Source: Eudorina sp. 2006-703-Eu-15 (taxonomy: Eukaryota > Chlorophyta > Chlorophyceae > Chlamydomonadales > Volvocaceae). Taken from it: DNA of 64,000 nucleotides. This document shows positions 13,401 to 25,313 of this stretch, piece after piece. Numbering within the stretch: the stretch's first letter is position 1; each line of letters opens with the position of its first letter. The notes below the pieces were generated by a model. The model did no database searches. It saw nothing but the letters and a program-made list of their open reading frames with translations, and was not told the origin of the DNA. The stretch spans positions 79,864 through 143,863 of the forward strand of contig BDSI01000036.1 of NCBI GenBank assembly GCA_003117195.1. The letters are read 5' to 3'. The position numbers were made by a program, and so were the translations under genes.

Positions 13401-15600
13401 CCTCATTTGCTCCCTTTAACCGCCTCCCTTCCCTGTAACCCCTCCCGTCCCTTCCCACCTGGCTAAGCAGCGGCGTCACCGGGTCGTCCCGTCGGTCAAG
13501 CAGCAGCACCACGGGCGGGGCGGAGCGGGACACACCAAAGTCGAACACCGCCGCCTCCTGCAGGCCGCAGCCGACAGACCAGAGGCAATCGGTCACCAAA
13601 GGCACCGTCAGCACAGCACACCCGCGACGGGCAGAGGACCCGAAGCCCTGCGCCAATATTGAGTTCCTGCGTCCTGAGCGCCACGGAGCAGCGTCACAGC
13701 TTCAAGCGGACGGCGCGGACGAACGTTCCTATCACGGCCCCATGGGTCCCCGGCGAATATGATAACATGCCACCCATCCGCACACACCTGCTTGTAAGTC
13801 AGAAGGTGCAGGCTCTTGGCCAGCTGCGCCACCAGCTCCGAGCCGCGCTGATAGCGGATGATCGGCCGCCGCCGCAGTGCCAGGAACACCGCTGAAAGGC
13901 CCTGGGGGCCGGTGCGCGCGAGCGCGGATGTGCAGATGGCAGCACGGCCCGGGATGGCGAGGGAGTACGGCACACGGACGCGCCCGGGATGGCGAGGGAG
14001 TACGGCACACGGACGCGCCCGGGATGGCGAGGGAGTACGGCACACGGACGCGCCCACCCAGCCCAAGTCCCATCACATTCCCCGGCTTGCCTGCACGCAG
14101 CGGTCGATGAGCTCGTACTCGGCCGCTGACGGCGCCGCCCCCGGCTGGCGCACAGAGAAGAACAGCTCGTTCCGCGGCACCGGGATGACGAAATGGTGCG
14201 GGTCGGGGACCATGAAGTCCGCGTAGTCCTCCTGCACCCGCCCGGTGGCATGGGCGCCGGGGCGCGGCAGAGGACGAAATCGTTTACCATTTTCCTACTT
14301 CTGCCCCGAAACCCAGTGCGGCATGTCACCGTGCGCGCGATAGGTTGCGCTGCAAGTGGGTGTGCGGCGCTGGATGTGCGGGGCTCGCGGTGCGGCATGT
14401 TCCGGTGGGTTGCGTCCCACGCCGAGGCCACCTCGAAATTCCCCATTCCCACAGTAACTCGCTAGACCCCGCCTTGGCGCGCCCGGCTGTATTCTTGAAC
14501 CGCGCCTGCCTTCGAGCTGTTCGCACCTTAACCAAGCAAGCCAAGGACCTGCCCACCGGCACTGGTACCACTGCCGCCGGATTACCCACTCCCAACGGGG
14601 CTCACCTGCGCCTCTAACACCCGCTCGCCCGCTGCGTCCGCCTCCGCGAGCTCCTGAAGAAACATGCTGCTAGCGGAGCTGAGCAGGTTGGTGAAGTCTG
14701 CAAGGGGGGCCAGAGCGTGGGGGGTGAGCGGCACAGAGAGCGCAGGTGGTGGCGATGGTGGTGATGCCGGTGAGTAGGTCAGGCCAATACGCGCACGCAG
14801 ATCGCACACAGAGCAATCCATGTAGTAACATGAACGCCCATGAAAGTGCAGTGGGTGCCTGAGTCTGCGACACCATCGCCCAACGTGTCCGTACTGAAGC
14901 ACACCGTGTCATCCAGATCGCGCGTACGTCAGTCAAGCACCTAGCGCCTTTGGATACCCGCACGCACCAAGGAATCCGATACAGCCCGATAACACACGAT
15001 GGACGACCTCGTCAGTCAGAGTGGCTGATATGCTGCCTGTCTCAGCCAAGGCTATCATTGTGCGGCCAGTGTCGCTGCACCCACCACAGGCAGTCCGCCA
15101 TATTCCCCGACTGCCGCCGTACACCCCGGGAAAGCACCCTTTGCCCGTCCAATAATTTGGCTCAGACTGTACAGCACGCATGGAAAGGCACCAGCCATCT
15201 GGCTGTTCCCATTTGTAGGAAGCAACAACTCACGCAGGTGGTAGTGCTGGTACCGAGGTGACTTCAGCTCACGCTTCAGCAGCACGATGTTTTCCCTGGT
15301 TGGTCGCAGAAAGCATACTGCCTGCATCCGTATGAGGTATACGGTCACATGGGACAAATACTGGGATGTTGGCACTCCAGCTGTTCCAGCTGATTAACAC
15401 ACCGTCAGCTCTGAATGATTGCGCCCGTCGTTCTTTTCAATATACTCCACGTGCACAACATTCTTCTCAGCCAGCTCTGTTCGGCCATACACTGTAGACC
15501 AAATCCGCATAGTTTCCTTGTCCAGAATGAGCCCCTTGTACCCTTGCGGTCCTTCCAGCATGCACTTGATGTACGAGCGGACAATTTTGGTCATGTCCAT
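7429..15600 (-). CDS. VPS45: VPS45, Sec1/Munc18 (SM) family vesicle-fusion regulator
   Basis: VPS45 binds Tlg2/syntaxin-16-type t-SNAREs and controls fusion at the trans-Golgi/endosome. Fifteen exons join in phase to 647 residues (Arabidopsis VPS45 is 569): 15600-15403, 15321-15234, 14697-14606, 14231-14091, 13901-13788, 13557-13459, 13039-12968, 12556-12473, 11987-11862, 11598-11518, 11172-11068, 10647-10550, 10165-10039, 9293-9132, 7785-7429. Family hallmarks are in order: RSYIKCMLEG and GLILDKET near the N-terminus, VFLALRRRPIIRYQR, LLLDRRDDPVTPLLSQ, WSYQAMVHELVGINDN, GNVSKHVNLMTQLSE, GVDNVYTQHTPLLTET, VIVFVVGGTTYEEAK and VLLGGTAILNS. The start at 15600 aligns residue for residue with the plant N-terminus; an in-frame Met at 15687 would add 29 residues. 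The exon ending at 14091 needs a GC donor. The last exon carries an extra Ala/Gly-rich linker and tail absent from the plant protein. Confidence 0.95.
9781..9898. repeat. 20-bp minisatellite, about six copies
   Basis: The unit atgccccacccgaccatcac is repeated head to tail about six times, with a single A/G change in some copies. It lies in the VPS45 intron between the exons at 9293 and 10039. There are no spacers, so it is not a CRISPR array. Confidence 0.95.
10661..10680. repeat. CA dinucleotide microsatellite
   Basis: A short run of CA repeats lies inside a VPS45 intron, just upstream (minus sense) of the exon that begins at 10647. Confidence 0.85.
13947..14055. repeat. 35-bp minisatellite, three copies
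   Basis: Three near-identical head-to-tail copies of a 35-bp unit beginning cccgggatggcgagggagta fill most of the VPS45 intron between the exons at 14091 and 13901. This is the intron that appears to use a GC donor. Confidence 0.95.
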
Positions 15601-17098
15601 GTTTGCAAGCGCTTCCTGCCGCGCCCTGTCGTGGGGTGGCACGGCTGGTTGACGCGTTGAAGCCATTCGTGTGTAAGGTCCATCCATGATGCCGGATCAA
15701 GTTGAAGTTGATGTATCTGTTGTATCATTCAACACATCAGTCAGAAGGGGCTTCCGGAAGCATTTTGCACAACAGTAAGTATATATCCTGGCAATTGAGC
15801 AATACAAGCATCCGATAACCAAGTTGATGCATATAGGTGTATTTGGCTATTCCCTGTGTCCGTGTAGCTTCCTACGTGACCTGGACTTTCCTTGGTTTCG
15901 GAGGTTTATTAGCTCCTGCTCCGCAAACAAGCCTGGAGCAATGCATGTTCACCATGGCATTCTTCACCGCAATTTGGTGCTTTCCATGATTATGTCATGC
16001 CAATTAGGAGCAACAAGCACTTGAACCGTGTTCCTGCTTGCTCGTCCCCAGAGGTCCTTGCCGATGGATCCAGTGTATGCGGGCATACAGGCCTGTGCGT
16101 CACCTGCCGCGCCAGCATCTTCGATGTCCTTACCATCCATGAGATGCGCACACCCAGACGTGCTGCCCACGTCACAGCGAGCCACGGAGCTGAGGGTACC
16201 CAGCGGGGGTCGGACTTCGGGTAATCGTTACACGGACCGTGTCACGGCGCCGTGTAACGGAACATCAATTTTGTGTATAAGATTCCTGTTAGCAATTATC
16301 CATGATAACAGATGGATGGTGAGGTGGGGTTCGCAGTTTTACCGTTGCAACAACTGGCTGTCAACTCTTTCGCCACCCCTCTCATCGGCTCACCGCGGTC
16401 TCCCCAGCACGAAACGACTGTAGAAGCCTCCTCACCATATCACACACTGCCAAACTGAATCCGCGCCATCACCTGCTATCAAGACCTTTATAGTCGGTTT
16501 TACGCTCTGTAGGAGGAGACTTTGGCGGTTGCAGCTTGTCCGGTTGTGTCTGGTTGTGTTCGGTGTGAAGTGCCTGTAATGTAGCGATTTCCTGAGCCTC
16601 ACTCTGCATGCGATTACCAAAGTTAAAGGGGGCGTCGGCGTGCGGGCCGGTTCTGATGCTGTAGATAAGCTAGATAAACCCTATAACCAGACATCGACAT
16701 GCATTCTGATGCCCAGGGAAGCAGGTGGACGGGGCGACTGTGCGCTCTACGGACCATTGGCGCCCTTAATAGGGTTCGGCAGTTTCTTCAGCCCGGTGGG
16801 ACCGTACGGGCAGGCCCCTGATGGTGGCTCGCGAGGCCCCGTTACCCTCCAAGACTACGGGCCATCGCCGGAGAAGTGAGCCCGCCTTGGTTGGAGTGTT
16901 GGTTCGCTGCTAGGGACGCCCTGGTGGCTAACTATCCCTGAGCGGGCTTTATCCCTGAGCGGGCTGTGGATGGTTCTCAGGAACGGGGTGGTTCCGTGGG
17001 CACCGGGAGTATGCAGGGTGAGGACGCTTCGGCTCACCGATGACCCGCGGGGTCCGCTGTGACATCCTTAATAATGCACGCTGAGGGTAACTTAGACG
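15601..17098. other. Intergenic region upstream of VPS45
   Basis: No gene recognised. It should contain the VPS45 promoter. A 10-bp inverted repeat lies at 16226-16235/16250-16259. A stretch near 16571-16625 resembles 57912-57960, which lies between module A and the satellite of the right block, so repeat-block sequence probably begins before 17.1 kb. Confidence 0.5.
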
Positions 17099-18075
17099 AT
17101 GTCGGGAAGGTGGTTGCGATTTCGGAGCAATCCACTGAGCCTGTATTCATGTATGCATAACGATCATGTGTATACTGACAATACTGAATGCCGTCTCACG
17201 AATGGTGGTGCGCACGAAAGGACTCTCGCCGCGAACAATGAGGCGTGGTTATGTGCCAATATCCCTGTGGTTCATGGTCAGAACCGTTGTGCTTTAACGT
17301 TAGCAGTCAGGCACACGGAAACTTAGTTGCCCCGCGTGCAAGGTGCAACATACCGCTTTGCCGCACAAGGCACAACCGCTTCTAGCGTGCAACAGGCATG
17401 TAGACTGAGGTTTGGAGACCATGCGGTTACGAAGATCGCTTGGTGCGTGGCGGGCGTGGTACTCGTCGGGTCACCGTCGGTGCATCCAGAGCGAGCGATG
17501 CGACAGCTGGCGTAGCGTCGTCTAGAGCCGTGGCTAACGATGGTCAGACAGCTTTTAGTCTAGGCCCGGCCAGTGCTACCGACTGCCAAAGCACTCATGC
17601 CGGGAAGGAGACAAGCGTGCGGGGGGCCACTGTCCCCATCCCCCTGACAGTGGCCCCCCTGTGTCTTTCATTACATCCCTGCTCCCCGCGATGATCAACC
17701 AACCGTGTGTGGGCACGCTCGGCGTAACTTTGGCCCGCGAATAAAGACAATAAACTCTACCACGAATGAAGACACCGATGATATGAACGAATGAACCTCG
17801 CAACGGAGTCCTTCCCAAAAGATCTCAAAAGATCTTAAACAAGCAACAGCAAGCAACACCGTGCCAACCACCAAACCAAGCCGCGTCAACGTCGGAGCAA
17901 CCCATTTGAAACCGATCTCCGTCACTGTGCCTGCTGCTTGCTAGGCGCATAGCTGCTGCCGCCCATCGCTCCACCAGCGGGAAGACGCAAGCAGAGCGCC
18001 GTACACCTGCTGTACATACGGCAAACATGCGCGAACACCATCCAGCGATTCGTATGGTGGATCAAGCTACAGACA
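17099..18075. repeat. Module A, copy 1 (dispersed ~1 kb repeat)
   Basis: This stretch matches 56845-57790 with scattered substitutions and small indels, including the shared segment at 17329 and 57089 and a GC-rich hairpin at 17621-17659 and 57387-57425. It sits immediately before satellite array 1, as its sister sits before array 2. No convincing coding frame is conserved between the two copies. The identity of the element is unknown; no terminal repeats or target-site duplications could be found. Confidence 0.85.
17621..17659. other. GC-rich perfect hairpin in module A
   Basis: The arm ggggggccactgtc and its exact reverse complement gacagtggcccccc (14 bp) flank an 11-base loop. The same hairpin is intact in the second module at 57387-57425 although flanking bases have changed. 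Confidence 0.85.
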
Positions 18076-18141
18076 TAATTGACTGATGACCGAATGATGG
18101 TCGTTTTTCGCCTTAAGGGGCATCCTTCGAAACACTTCTGG

Positions 18142-21100
18142 ACGCCCGACGCCCGCGGCTCCCACCGCTGGGAACTCGGGTTGCGTGGGCGGGGCTGTGT
18201 CGTGCTGCGGGTGTCGATCCTGGACCTCGACTTGCAACGGACAGGTGCGCCACCCACGGCAGCGAGGGAGATGTTGAGCGAGTAATGAGGAAACGCAGTG
18301 CCGAATGGCCCTAGCTGAAATCGCACACGGTATGGCAGTCAGTCCTTCCTCGACCAAGTACAGCAGCTGCACAAACCCAATCTGACCCAGCACGCCTGAC
18401 CCATCGGGATCCGCGCGCAGACACACGCACGTGATTCGGAGCCACCCATAGGGCTCACCTGGATTCGTGCCAAAACCTCCGCGGGCGGGGTTTCTCGCGG
18501 CTGGTAGGTAGGCGGCATCGATGACTCACTTGCTTGGGGAGTCCGAACGACAACGAACATTTATGCATTCACGCAAAACGCCCTTCAATACCCAAAGTAC
18601 ATGTAGGAGGCAGGCATCCCGTGTGCTTTCAGTGTGACCCCATACATGCGCTTTACAACCTTTGTCTCGCGCGTTGACAGCAGATCACGTCCCGCGCCAG
18701 CAGCACCCAGCAGGTCTTGGCAGGTACTTGACGCCCGGCGCCCGCGGCTCCCACCGCTGGGAACTCGGGTTGCGTGGGCGGGGCTGTGTCGTGCTGCGGG
18801 TGTCGATCCTGGACCTCGACTTGCAACGGACAGGTGCGCCACCCACGGCAGCGAGGGAGATGTTGAGCGAGTAATGAGGAAACGCAGTGCCGAATGGCCC
18901 TAGCTGAAATCGCACACGGTATGGCAGTCAGTCCTTCCTCGACCAAGTACAGCAGCTGCACAAACCCAATCTGACCCAGCACGCCTGACCCATCGGGATC
19001 CGCGCGCAGACACACGCACGTGATTCGGAGCCACCCATAGGGCTCACCTGGATTCGTGCCAAAACCTCCGCGGGCGGGGCGCCGCTGGGGTTTCTCGCGG
19101 CTGGTAGGTAGGCGGCATCGATGACTCACTTGCTTGGGGAGTCCGAACGACAACGAACATTTATGCATTCACGCAAAACGCCCTTCAATACCCAAAGTAC
19201 ATGTAGGAGGCAGGCATCCCGTGTGCTTTCAGTGTGACCCCATACATGCGCTTTACAACCTTTGTCTCGCGCGTTGACAGCAGATCACGTCCCGCGCCAG
19301 CAGCACCCAGCAGGTCTTGGCAGGTACTTGACGCCCGGCGCCCGCGGCTCCCACCGCTGGGAACTCGGGTTGCGTGGGCGGGGCTGTGTCGTGCTGCGGG
19401 TGTCGATCCTGGACCTCGACTTGCAACGGACAGGTGCGCCACCCACGGCAGCGAGGGAGATGTTGAGCGAGTAATGAGGAAACGCAGTGCCGAATGGCCC
19501 TAGCTGAAATCGCACACGGTATGGCAGTCAGTCCTTCCTCGACCAAGTACAGCAGCTGCACAAACCCAATCTGACCCAGCACGCCTGACCCATCGGGATC
19601 CGCGCGCAGACACACGCACGTGATTCGGAGCCACCCATAGGGCTCACCTGGATTCGTGCCAAAACCTCCGCGGGCGGGGCGCCGCTGGGGTTTCTCGCGG
19701 CTGGTAGGTAGGCGGCATCGATGACTCACTTGCTTGGGGAGTCCGAACGACAACGAACATTTATGCATTCACGCAAAACGCCCTTCAATACCCAAAGTAC
19801 ATGTAGGAGGCAGGCATCCCGTGTGCTTTCAGTGTGACCCCATACATGCGCTTTACAACCTTTGCCTCGCGCGTTGACAGCAGATCACGTCCCGCGCCAG
19901 CAGCACCCAGCAGGTCTTGGCAGGTACTTGACGCCCGGCGCCCGCGGCTCCCACCGCTGGGAACTCGGGTTGCGTGGGCGGGGCTGTGTCGTGCTGCGGG
20001 TGTCGATCCTGGACCTCGACTTGCAACGGACAGGTGCGCCACCCACGGCAGCGAGGGAGATGTTGAGCGAGTAATGAGGAAACGCAGTGCCGAATGGCCC
20101 TAGCTGAAATCGCACACGGTATGGCAGTCAGTCCTTCCTCGACCAAGTACAGCAGCTGCACAAACCCAATCTGACCCAGCACGCCTGACCCATCGGGATC
20201 CGCGCGCAGACACACGCACGTGATTCGGAGCCACCCATAGGGCTCACCTGGATTCGTGCCAAAACCTCCGCGGGCGGGGCGCCGCTGGGGTTTCTCGCGG
20301 CTGGTAGGTAGGCGGCATCGATGACTCACTTGCTTGGGGAGTCCGAACGACAACGAACATTTATGCATTCACGCAAAACGCCCTTCAATACCCAAAGTAC
20401 ATGTAGGAGGCAGGCATCCCGTGTGCTTTCAGTGTGACCCCATACATGCGCTTTACAACCTTTGTCTCGCGCGTTGACAGCAGATCACGTCCCGCGCCAG
20501 CAGCACCCAGCAGGTCTTGGCAGGTACTTGACGCCCGGCGCCCGCGGCTCCCACCGCTGGGAACTCGGGTTGCGTGGGCGGGGCTGTGTCGTGCTGCGGG
20601 TGTCGATCCTGGACCTCGACTTGCAACGGACAGGTGCGCCACCCACGGCAGCGAGGGAGATGTTGAGCGAGTAATGAGGAAACGCAGTGCCGAATGGCCC
20701 TAGCTGAAATCGCACACGGTATGGCAGTCAGTCCTTCCTCGACCAAGTACAGCAGCTGCACAAACCCAATCTGACCCAGCACGCCTGACCCATCGGGATC
20801 CGCGCGCAGACACACGCACGTGATTCGGAGCCACCCATAGGGCTCACCTGGATTCGTGCCAAAACCTCCGCGGGCGGGGCGCCGCTGGGGTTTCTCGCGG
20901 CTGGTAGGTAGGCGGCATCGATGACTCACTTGCTTGGGGAGTCCGAACGACAACGAACATTTATGCATTCACGCAAAACGCCCTTCAATACCCAAAGTAC
21001 ATGTAGGAGGCAGGCATCCCGTGTGCTTTCAGTGTGACCCCATACATGCGCTTTACAACCTTTGCCTCGCGCGTTGACAGCAGATCACGTCCCGCGCCAG

Positions 21101-24100
21101 CAGCACCCAGCAGGTCTTGGCAGGTACTTGACGCCCGGCGCCCGCGGCTCCCACCGCTGGGAACTCGGGTTGCGTGGGCGGGGCTGTGTCGTGCTGCGGG
21201 TGTCGATCCTGGACCTCGACTTGCAACGGACAGGTGCGCCACCCACGGCAGCGAGGGAGATGTTGAGCGAGTAATGAGGAAACGCAGTGCCGAATGGCCC
21301 TAGCTGAAATCGCACACGGTATGGCAGTCAGTCCTTCCTCGACCAAGTACAGCAGCTGCACAAACCCAATCTGACCCAGCACGCCTGACCCATCGGGATC
21401 CGCGCGCAGACACACGCACGTGATTCGGAGCCACCCATAGGGCTCACCTGGATTCGTGCCAAAACCTCCGCGGGCGGGGCGCCGCTGGGGTTTCTCGCGG
21501 CTGGTAGGTAGGCGGCATCGATGACTCACTTGCTTGGGGAGTCCGAACGACAACGAACATTTATGCATTCACGCAAAACGCCCTTCAATACCCAAAGTAC
21601 ATGTAGGAGGCAGGCATCCCGTGTGCTTTCAGTGTGACCCCATACATGCGCTTTACAACCTTTGCCTCGCGCGTTGACAGCAGATCACGTCCCGCGCCAG
21701 CAGCACCCAGCAGGTCTTGGCAGGTACTTGACGCCCGGCGCCCGCGGCTCCCACCGCTGGGAACTCGGGTTGCGTGGGCGGGGCTGTGTCGTGCTGCGGG
21801 TGTCGATCCTGGACCTCGACTTGCAACGGACAGGTGCGCCACCCACGGCAGCGAGGGAGATGTTGAGCGAGTAATGAGGAAACGCAGTGCCGAATGGCCC
21901 TAGCTGAAATCGCACACGGTATGGCAGTCAGTCCTTCCTCGACCAAGTACAGCAGCTGCACAAACCCAATCTGACCCAGCACGCCTGACCCATCGGGATC
22001 CGCGCGCAGACACACGCACGTGATTCGGAGCCACCCATAGGGCTCACCTGGATTCGTGCCAAAACCTCCGCGGGCGGGGCGCCGCTGGGGTTTCTCGCGG
22101 CTGGTAGGTAGGCGGCATCGATGACTCACTTGCTTGGGGAGTCCGAACGACAACGAACATTTATGCATTCACGCAAAACGCCCTTCAATACCCAAAGTAC
22201 ATGTAGGAGGCAGGCATCCCGTGTGCTTTCAGTGTGACCCCATACATGCGCTTTACAACCTTTGCCTCGCGCGTTGACAGCAGATCACGTCCCGCGCCAG
22301 CAGCACCCAGCAGGTCTTGGCAGGTACTTGACGCCCGGCGCCCGCGGCTCCCACCGCTGGGAACTCGGGTTGCGTGGGCGGGGCTGTGTCGTGCTGCGGG
22401 TGTCGATCCTGGACCTCGACTTGCAACGGACAGGTGCGCCACCCACGGCAGCGAGGGAGATGTTGAGCGAGTAATGAGGAAACGCAGTGCCGAATGGCCC
22501 TAGCTGAAATCGCACACGGTATGGCAGTCAGTCCTTCCTCGACCAAGTACAGCAGCTGCACAAACCCAATCTGACCCAGCACGCCTGACCCATCGGGATC
22601 CGCGCGCAGACACACGCACGTGATTCGGAGCCACCCATAGGGCTCACCTGGATTCGTGCCAAAACCTCCGCGGGCGGGGCGCCGCTGGGGTTTCTCGCGG
22701 CTGGTAGGTAGGCGGCATCGATGACTCACTTGCTTGGGGAGTCCGAACGACAACGAACATTTATGCATTCACGCAAAACGCCCTTCAATACCCAAAGTAC
22801 ATGTAGGAGGCAGGCATCCCGTGTGCTTTCAGTGTGACCCCATACATGCGCTTTACAACCTTTGTCTCGCGCGTTGACAGCAGATCACGTCCCGCGCCAG
22901 CAGCACCCAGCAGGTCTTGGCAGGTACTTGACGCCCGGCGCCCGCGGCTCCCACCGCTGGGAACTCGGGTTGCGTGGGCGGGGCTGTGTCGTGCTGCGGG
23001 TGTCGATCCTGGACCTCGACTTGCAACGGACAGGTGCGCCACCCACGGCAGCGAGGGAGATGTTGAGCGAGTAATGAGGAAACGCAGTGCCGAATGGCCC
23101 TAGCTGAAATCGCACACGGTATGGCAGTCAGTCCTTCCTCGACCAAGTACAGCAGCTGCACAAACCCAATCTGACCCAGCACGCCTGACCCATCGGGATC
23201 CGCGCGCAGACACACGCACGTGATTCGGAGCCACCCATAGGGCTCACCTGGATTCGTGCCAAAACCTCCGCGGGCGGGGCGCCGCTGGGGTTTCTCGCGG
23301 CTGGTAGGTAGGCGGCATCGATGACTCACTTGCTTGGGGAGTCCGAACGACAACGAACATTTATGCATTCACGCAAAACGCCCTTCAATACCCAAAGTAC
23401 ATGTAGGAGGCAGGCATCCCGTGTGCTTTCAGTGTGACCCCATACATGCGCTTTACAACCTTTGTCTCGCGCGTTGACAGCAGATCACGTCCCGCGCCAG
23501 CAGCACCCAGCAGGTCTTGGCAGGTACTTGACGCCCGGCGCCCGCGGCTCCCACCGCTGGGAACTCGGGTTGCGTGGGCGGGGCTGTGTCGTGCTGCGGG
23601 TGTCGATCCTGGACCTCGACTTGCAACGGACAGGTGCGCCACCCACGGCAGCGAGGGAGATGTTGAGCGAGTAATGAGGAAACGCAGTGCCGAATGGCCC
23701 TAGCTGAAATCGCACACGGTATGGCAGTCAGTCCTTCCTCGACCAAGTACAGCAGCTGCACAAACCCAATCTGACCCAGCACGCCTGACCCATCGGGATC
23801 CGCGCGCAGACACACGCACGTGATTCGGAGCCACCCATAGGGCTCACCTGGATTCGTGCCAAAACCTCCGCGGGCGGGGCGCCGCTGGGGTTTCTCGCGG
23901 CTGGTAGGTAGGCGGCATCGATGACTCACTTGCTTGGGGAGTCCGAACGACAACGAACATTTATGCATTCACGCAAAACGCCCTTCAATACCCAAAGTAC
24001 ATGTAGGAGGCAGGCATCCCGTGTGCTTTCAGTGTGACCCCATACATGCGCTTTACAACCTTTGTCTCGCGCGTTGACAGCAGATCACGTCCCGCGCCAG

Positions 24101-25313
24101 CAGCACCCAGCAGGTCTTGGCAGGTACTTGACGCCCGGCGCCCGCGGCTCCCACCGCTGGGAACTCGGGTTGCGTGGGCGGGGCTGTGTCGTGCTGCGGG
24201 TGTCGATCCTGGACCTCGACTTGCAACGGACAGGTGCGCCACCCACGGCAGCGAGGGAGATGTTGAGCGAGTAATGAGGAAACGCAGTGCCGAATGGCCC
24301 TAGCTGAAATCGCACACGGTATGGCAGTCAGTCCTTCCTCGACCAAGTACAGCAGCTGCACAAACCCAATCTGACCCAGCACGCCTGACCCATCGGGATC
24401 CGCGCGCAGACACACGCACGTGATTCGGAGCCACCCATAGGGCTCACCTGGATTCGTGCCAAAACCTCCGCGGGCGGGGCGCCGCTGGGGTTTCTCGCGG
24501 CTGGTAGGTAGGCGGCATCGATGACTCACTTGCTTGGGGAGTCCGAACGACAACGAACATTTATGCATTCACGCAAAACGCCCTTCAATACCCAAAGTAC
24601 ATGTAGGAGGCAGGCATCCCGTGTGCTTTCAGTGTGACCCCATACATGCGCTTTACAACCTTTGCCTCGCGCGTTGACAGCAGATCACGTCCCGCGCCAG
24701 CAGCACCCAGCAGGTCTTGGCAGGTACTTGACGCCCGGCGCCGCGGCTCCCACCGCTGGGAACTCGGGTTGCGTGGGCGGGGCTGTGTCGTGCTGCGGGT
24801 GTCGATCCTGGACCTCGACTTGCAACGGACAGGTGCGCCACCCACGGCAGCGAGGGAGATGTTGAGCGAGTAATGAGGAAACGCAGTGCCGAATGGCCCT
24901 AGCTGAAATCGCACACGGTATGGCAGTCAGTCCTTCCTCGACCAAGTACAGCAGCTGCACAAACCCAATCTGACCCAGCACGCCTGACCCATCGGGATCC
25001 GCGCGCAGACACACGCACGTGATTCGGAGCCACCCATAGGGCTCACCTGGATTCGTGCCAAAACCTCCGCGGGCGGGGCGCCGCTGGGGTTTCTCGCGGC
25101 TGGTAGGTAGGCGGCATCGATGACTCACTTGCTTGGGGAGTCCGAACGACAACGAACATTTATGCATTCACGCAAAACGCCCTTCAATACCCAAAGTACA
25201 TGTAGGAGGCAGGCATCCCGTGTGCTTTCAGTGTGACCCCATGCGCTTTACAACCTTTGCCTCGCGCGTTGACAGCAGATCACGTCCCGCGCCAGCAGCA
25301 CCCAGCAGGTCTG
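18142..25313. repeat. Satellite array 1: twelve tandem units, 600-bp period
   Basis: Anchors recur at 18142, 18730 and then exactly every 600 bases to 24730. The first unit is 588 bp, with an 11-bp deletion near 18490; ten units are 600 bp. The last is truncated at about 25313, where an internal deletion joins it to unrelated sequence. Units are almost identical: the clear variable site is T or C at 18665 plus multiples of 600, plus a 1-bp deletion near 24742. Each unit carries open frames of 171, 89, 85, 76 and 70 residues because the repeat is homogeneous. No single frame looks like a complete gene, but one minus-strand segment resembles an EF-hand. The array is a diverged sibling of the one at 57968-64000. 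Confidence 0.97.

Noticed and set aside
18142..25313. Repeated 70-171-codon open frames in every satellite unit as a tandem gene family
   Set aside because: Five overlapping frames recur only because the unit is homogeneous. Apart from the short EF-hand-like stretch none is conserved in array 2, so they were not listed as genes.
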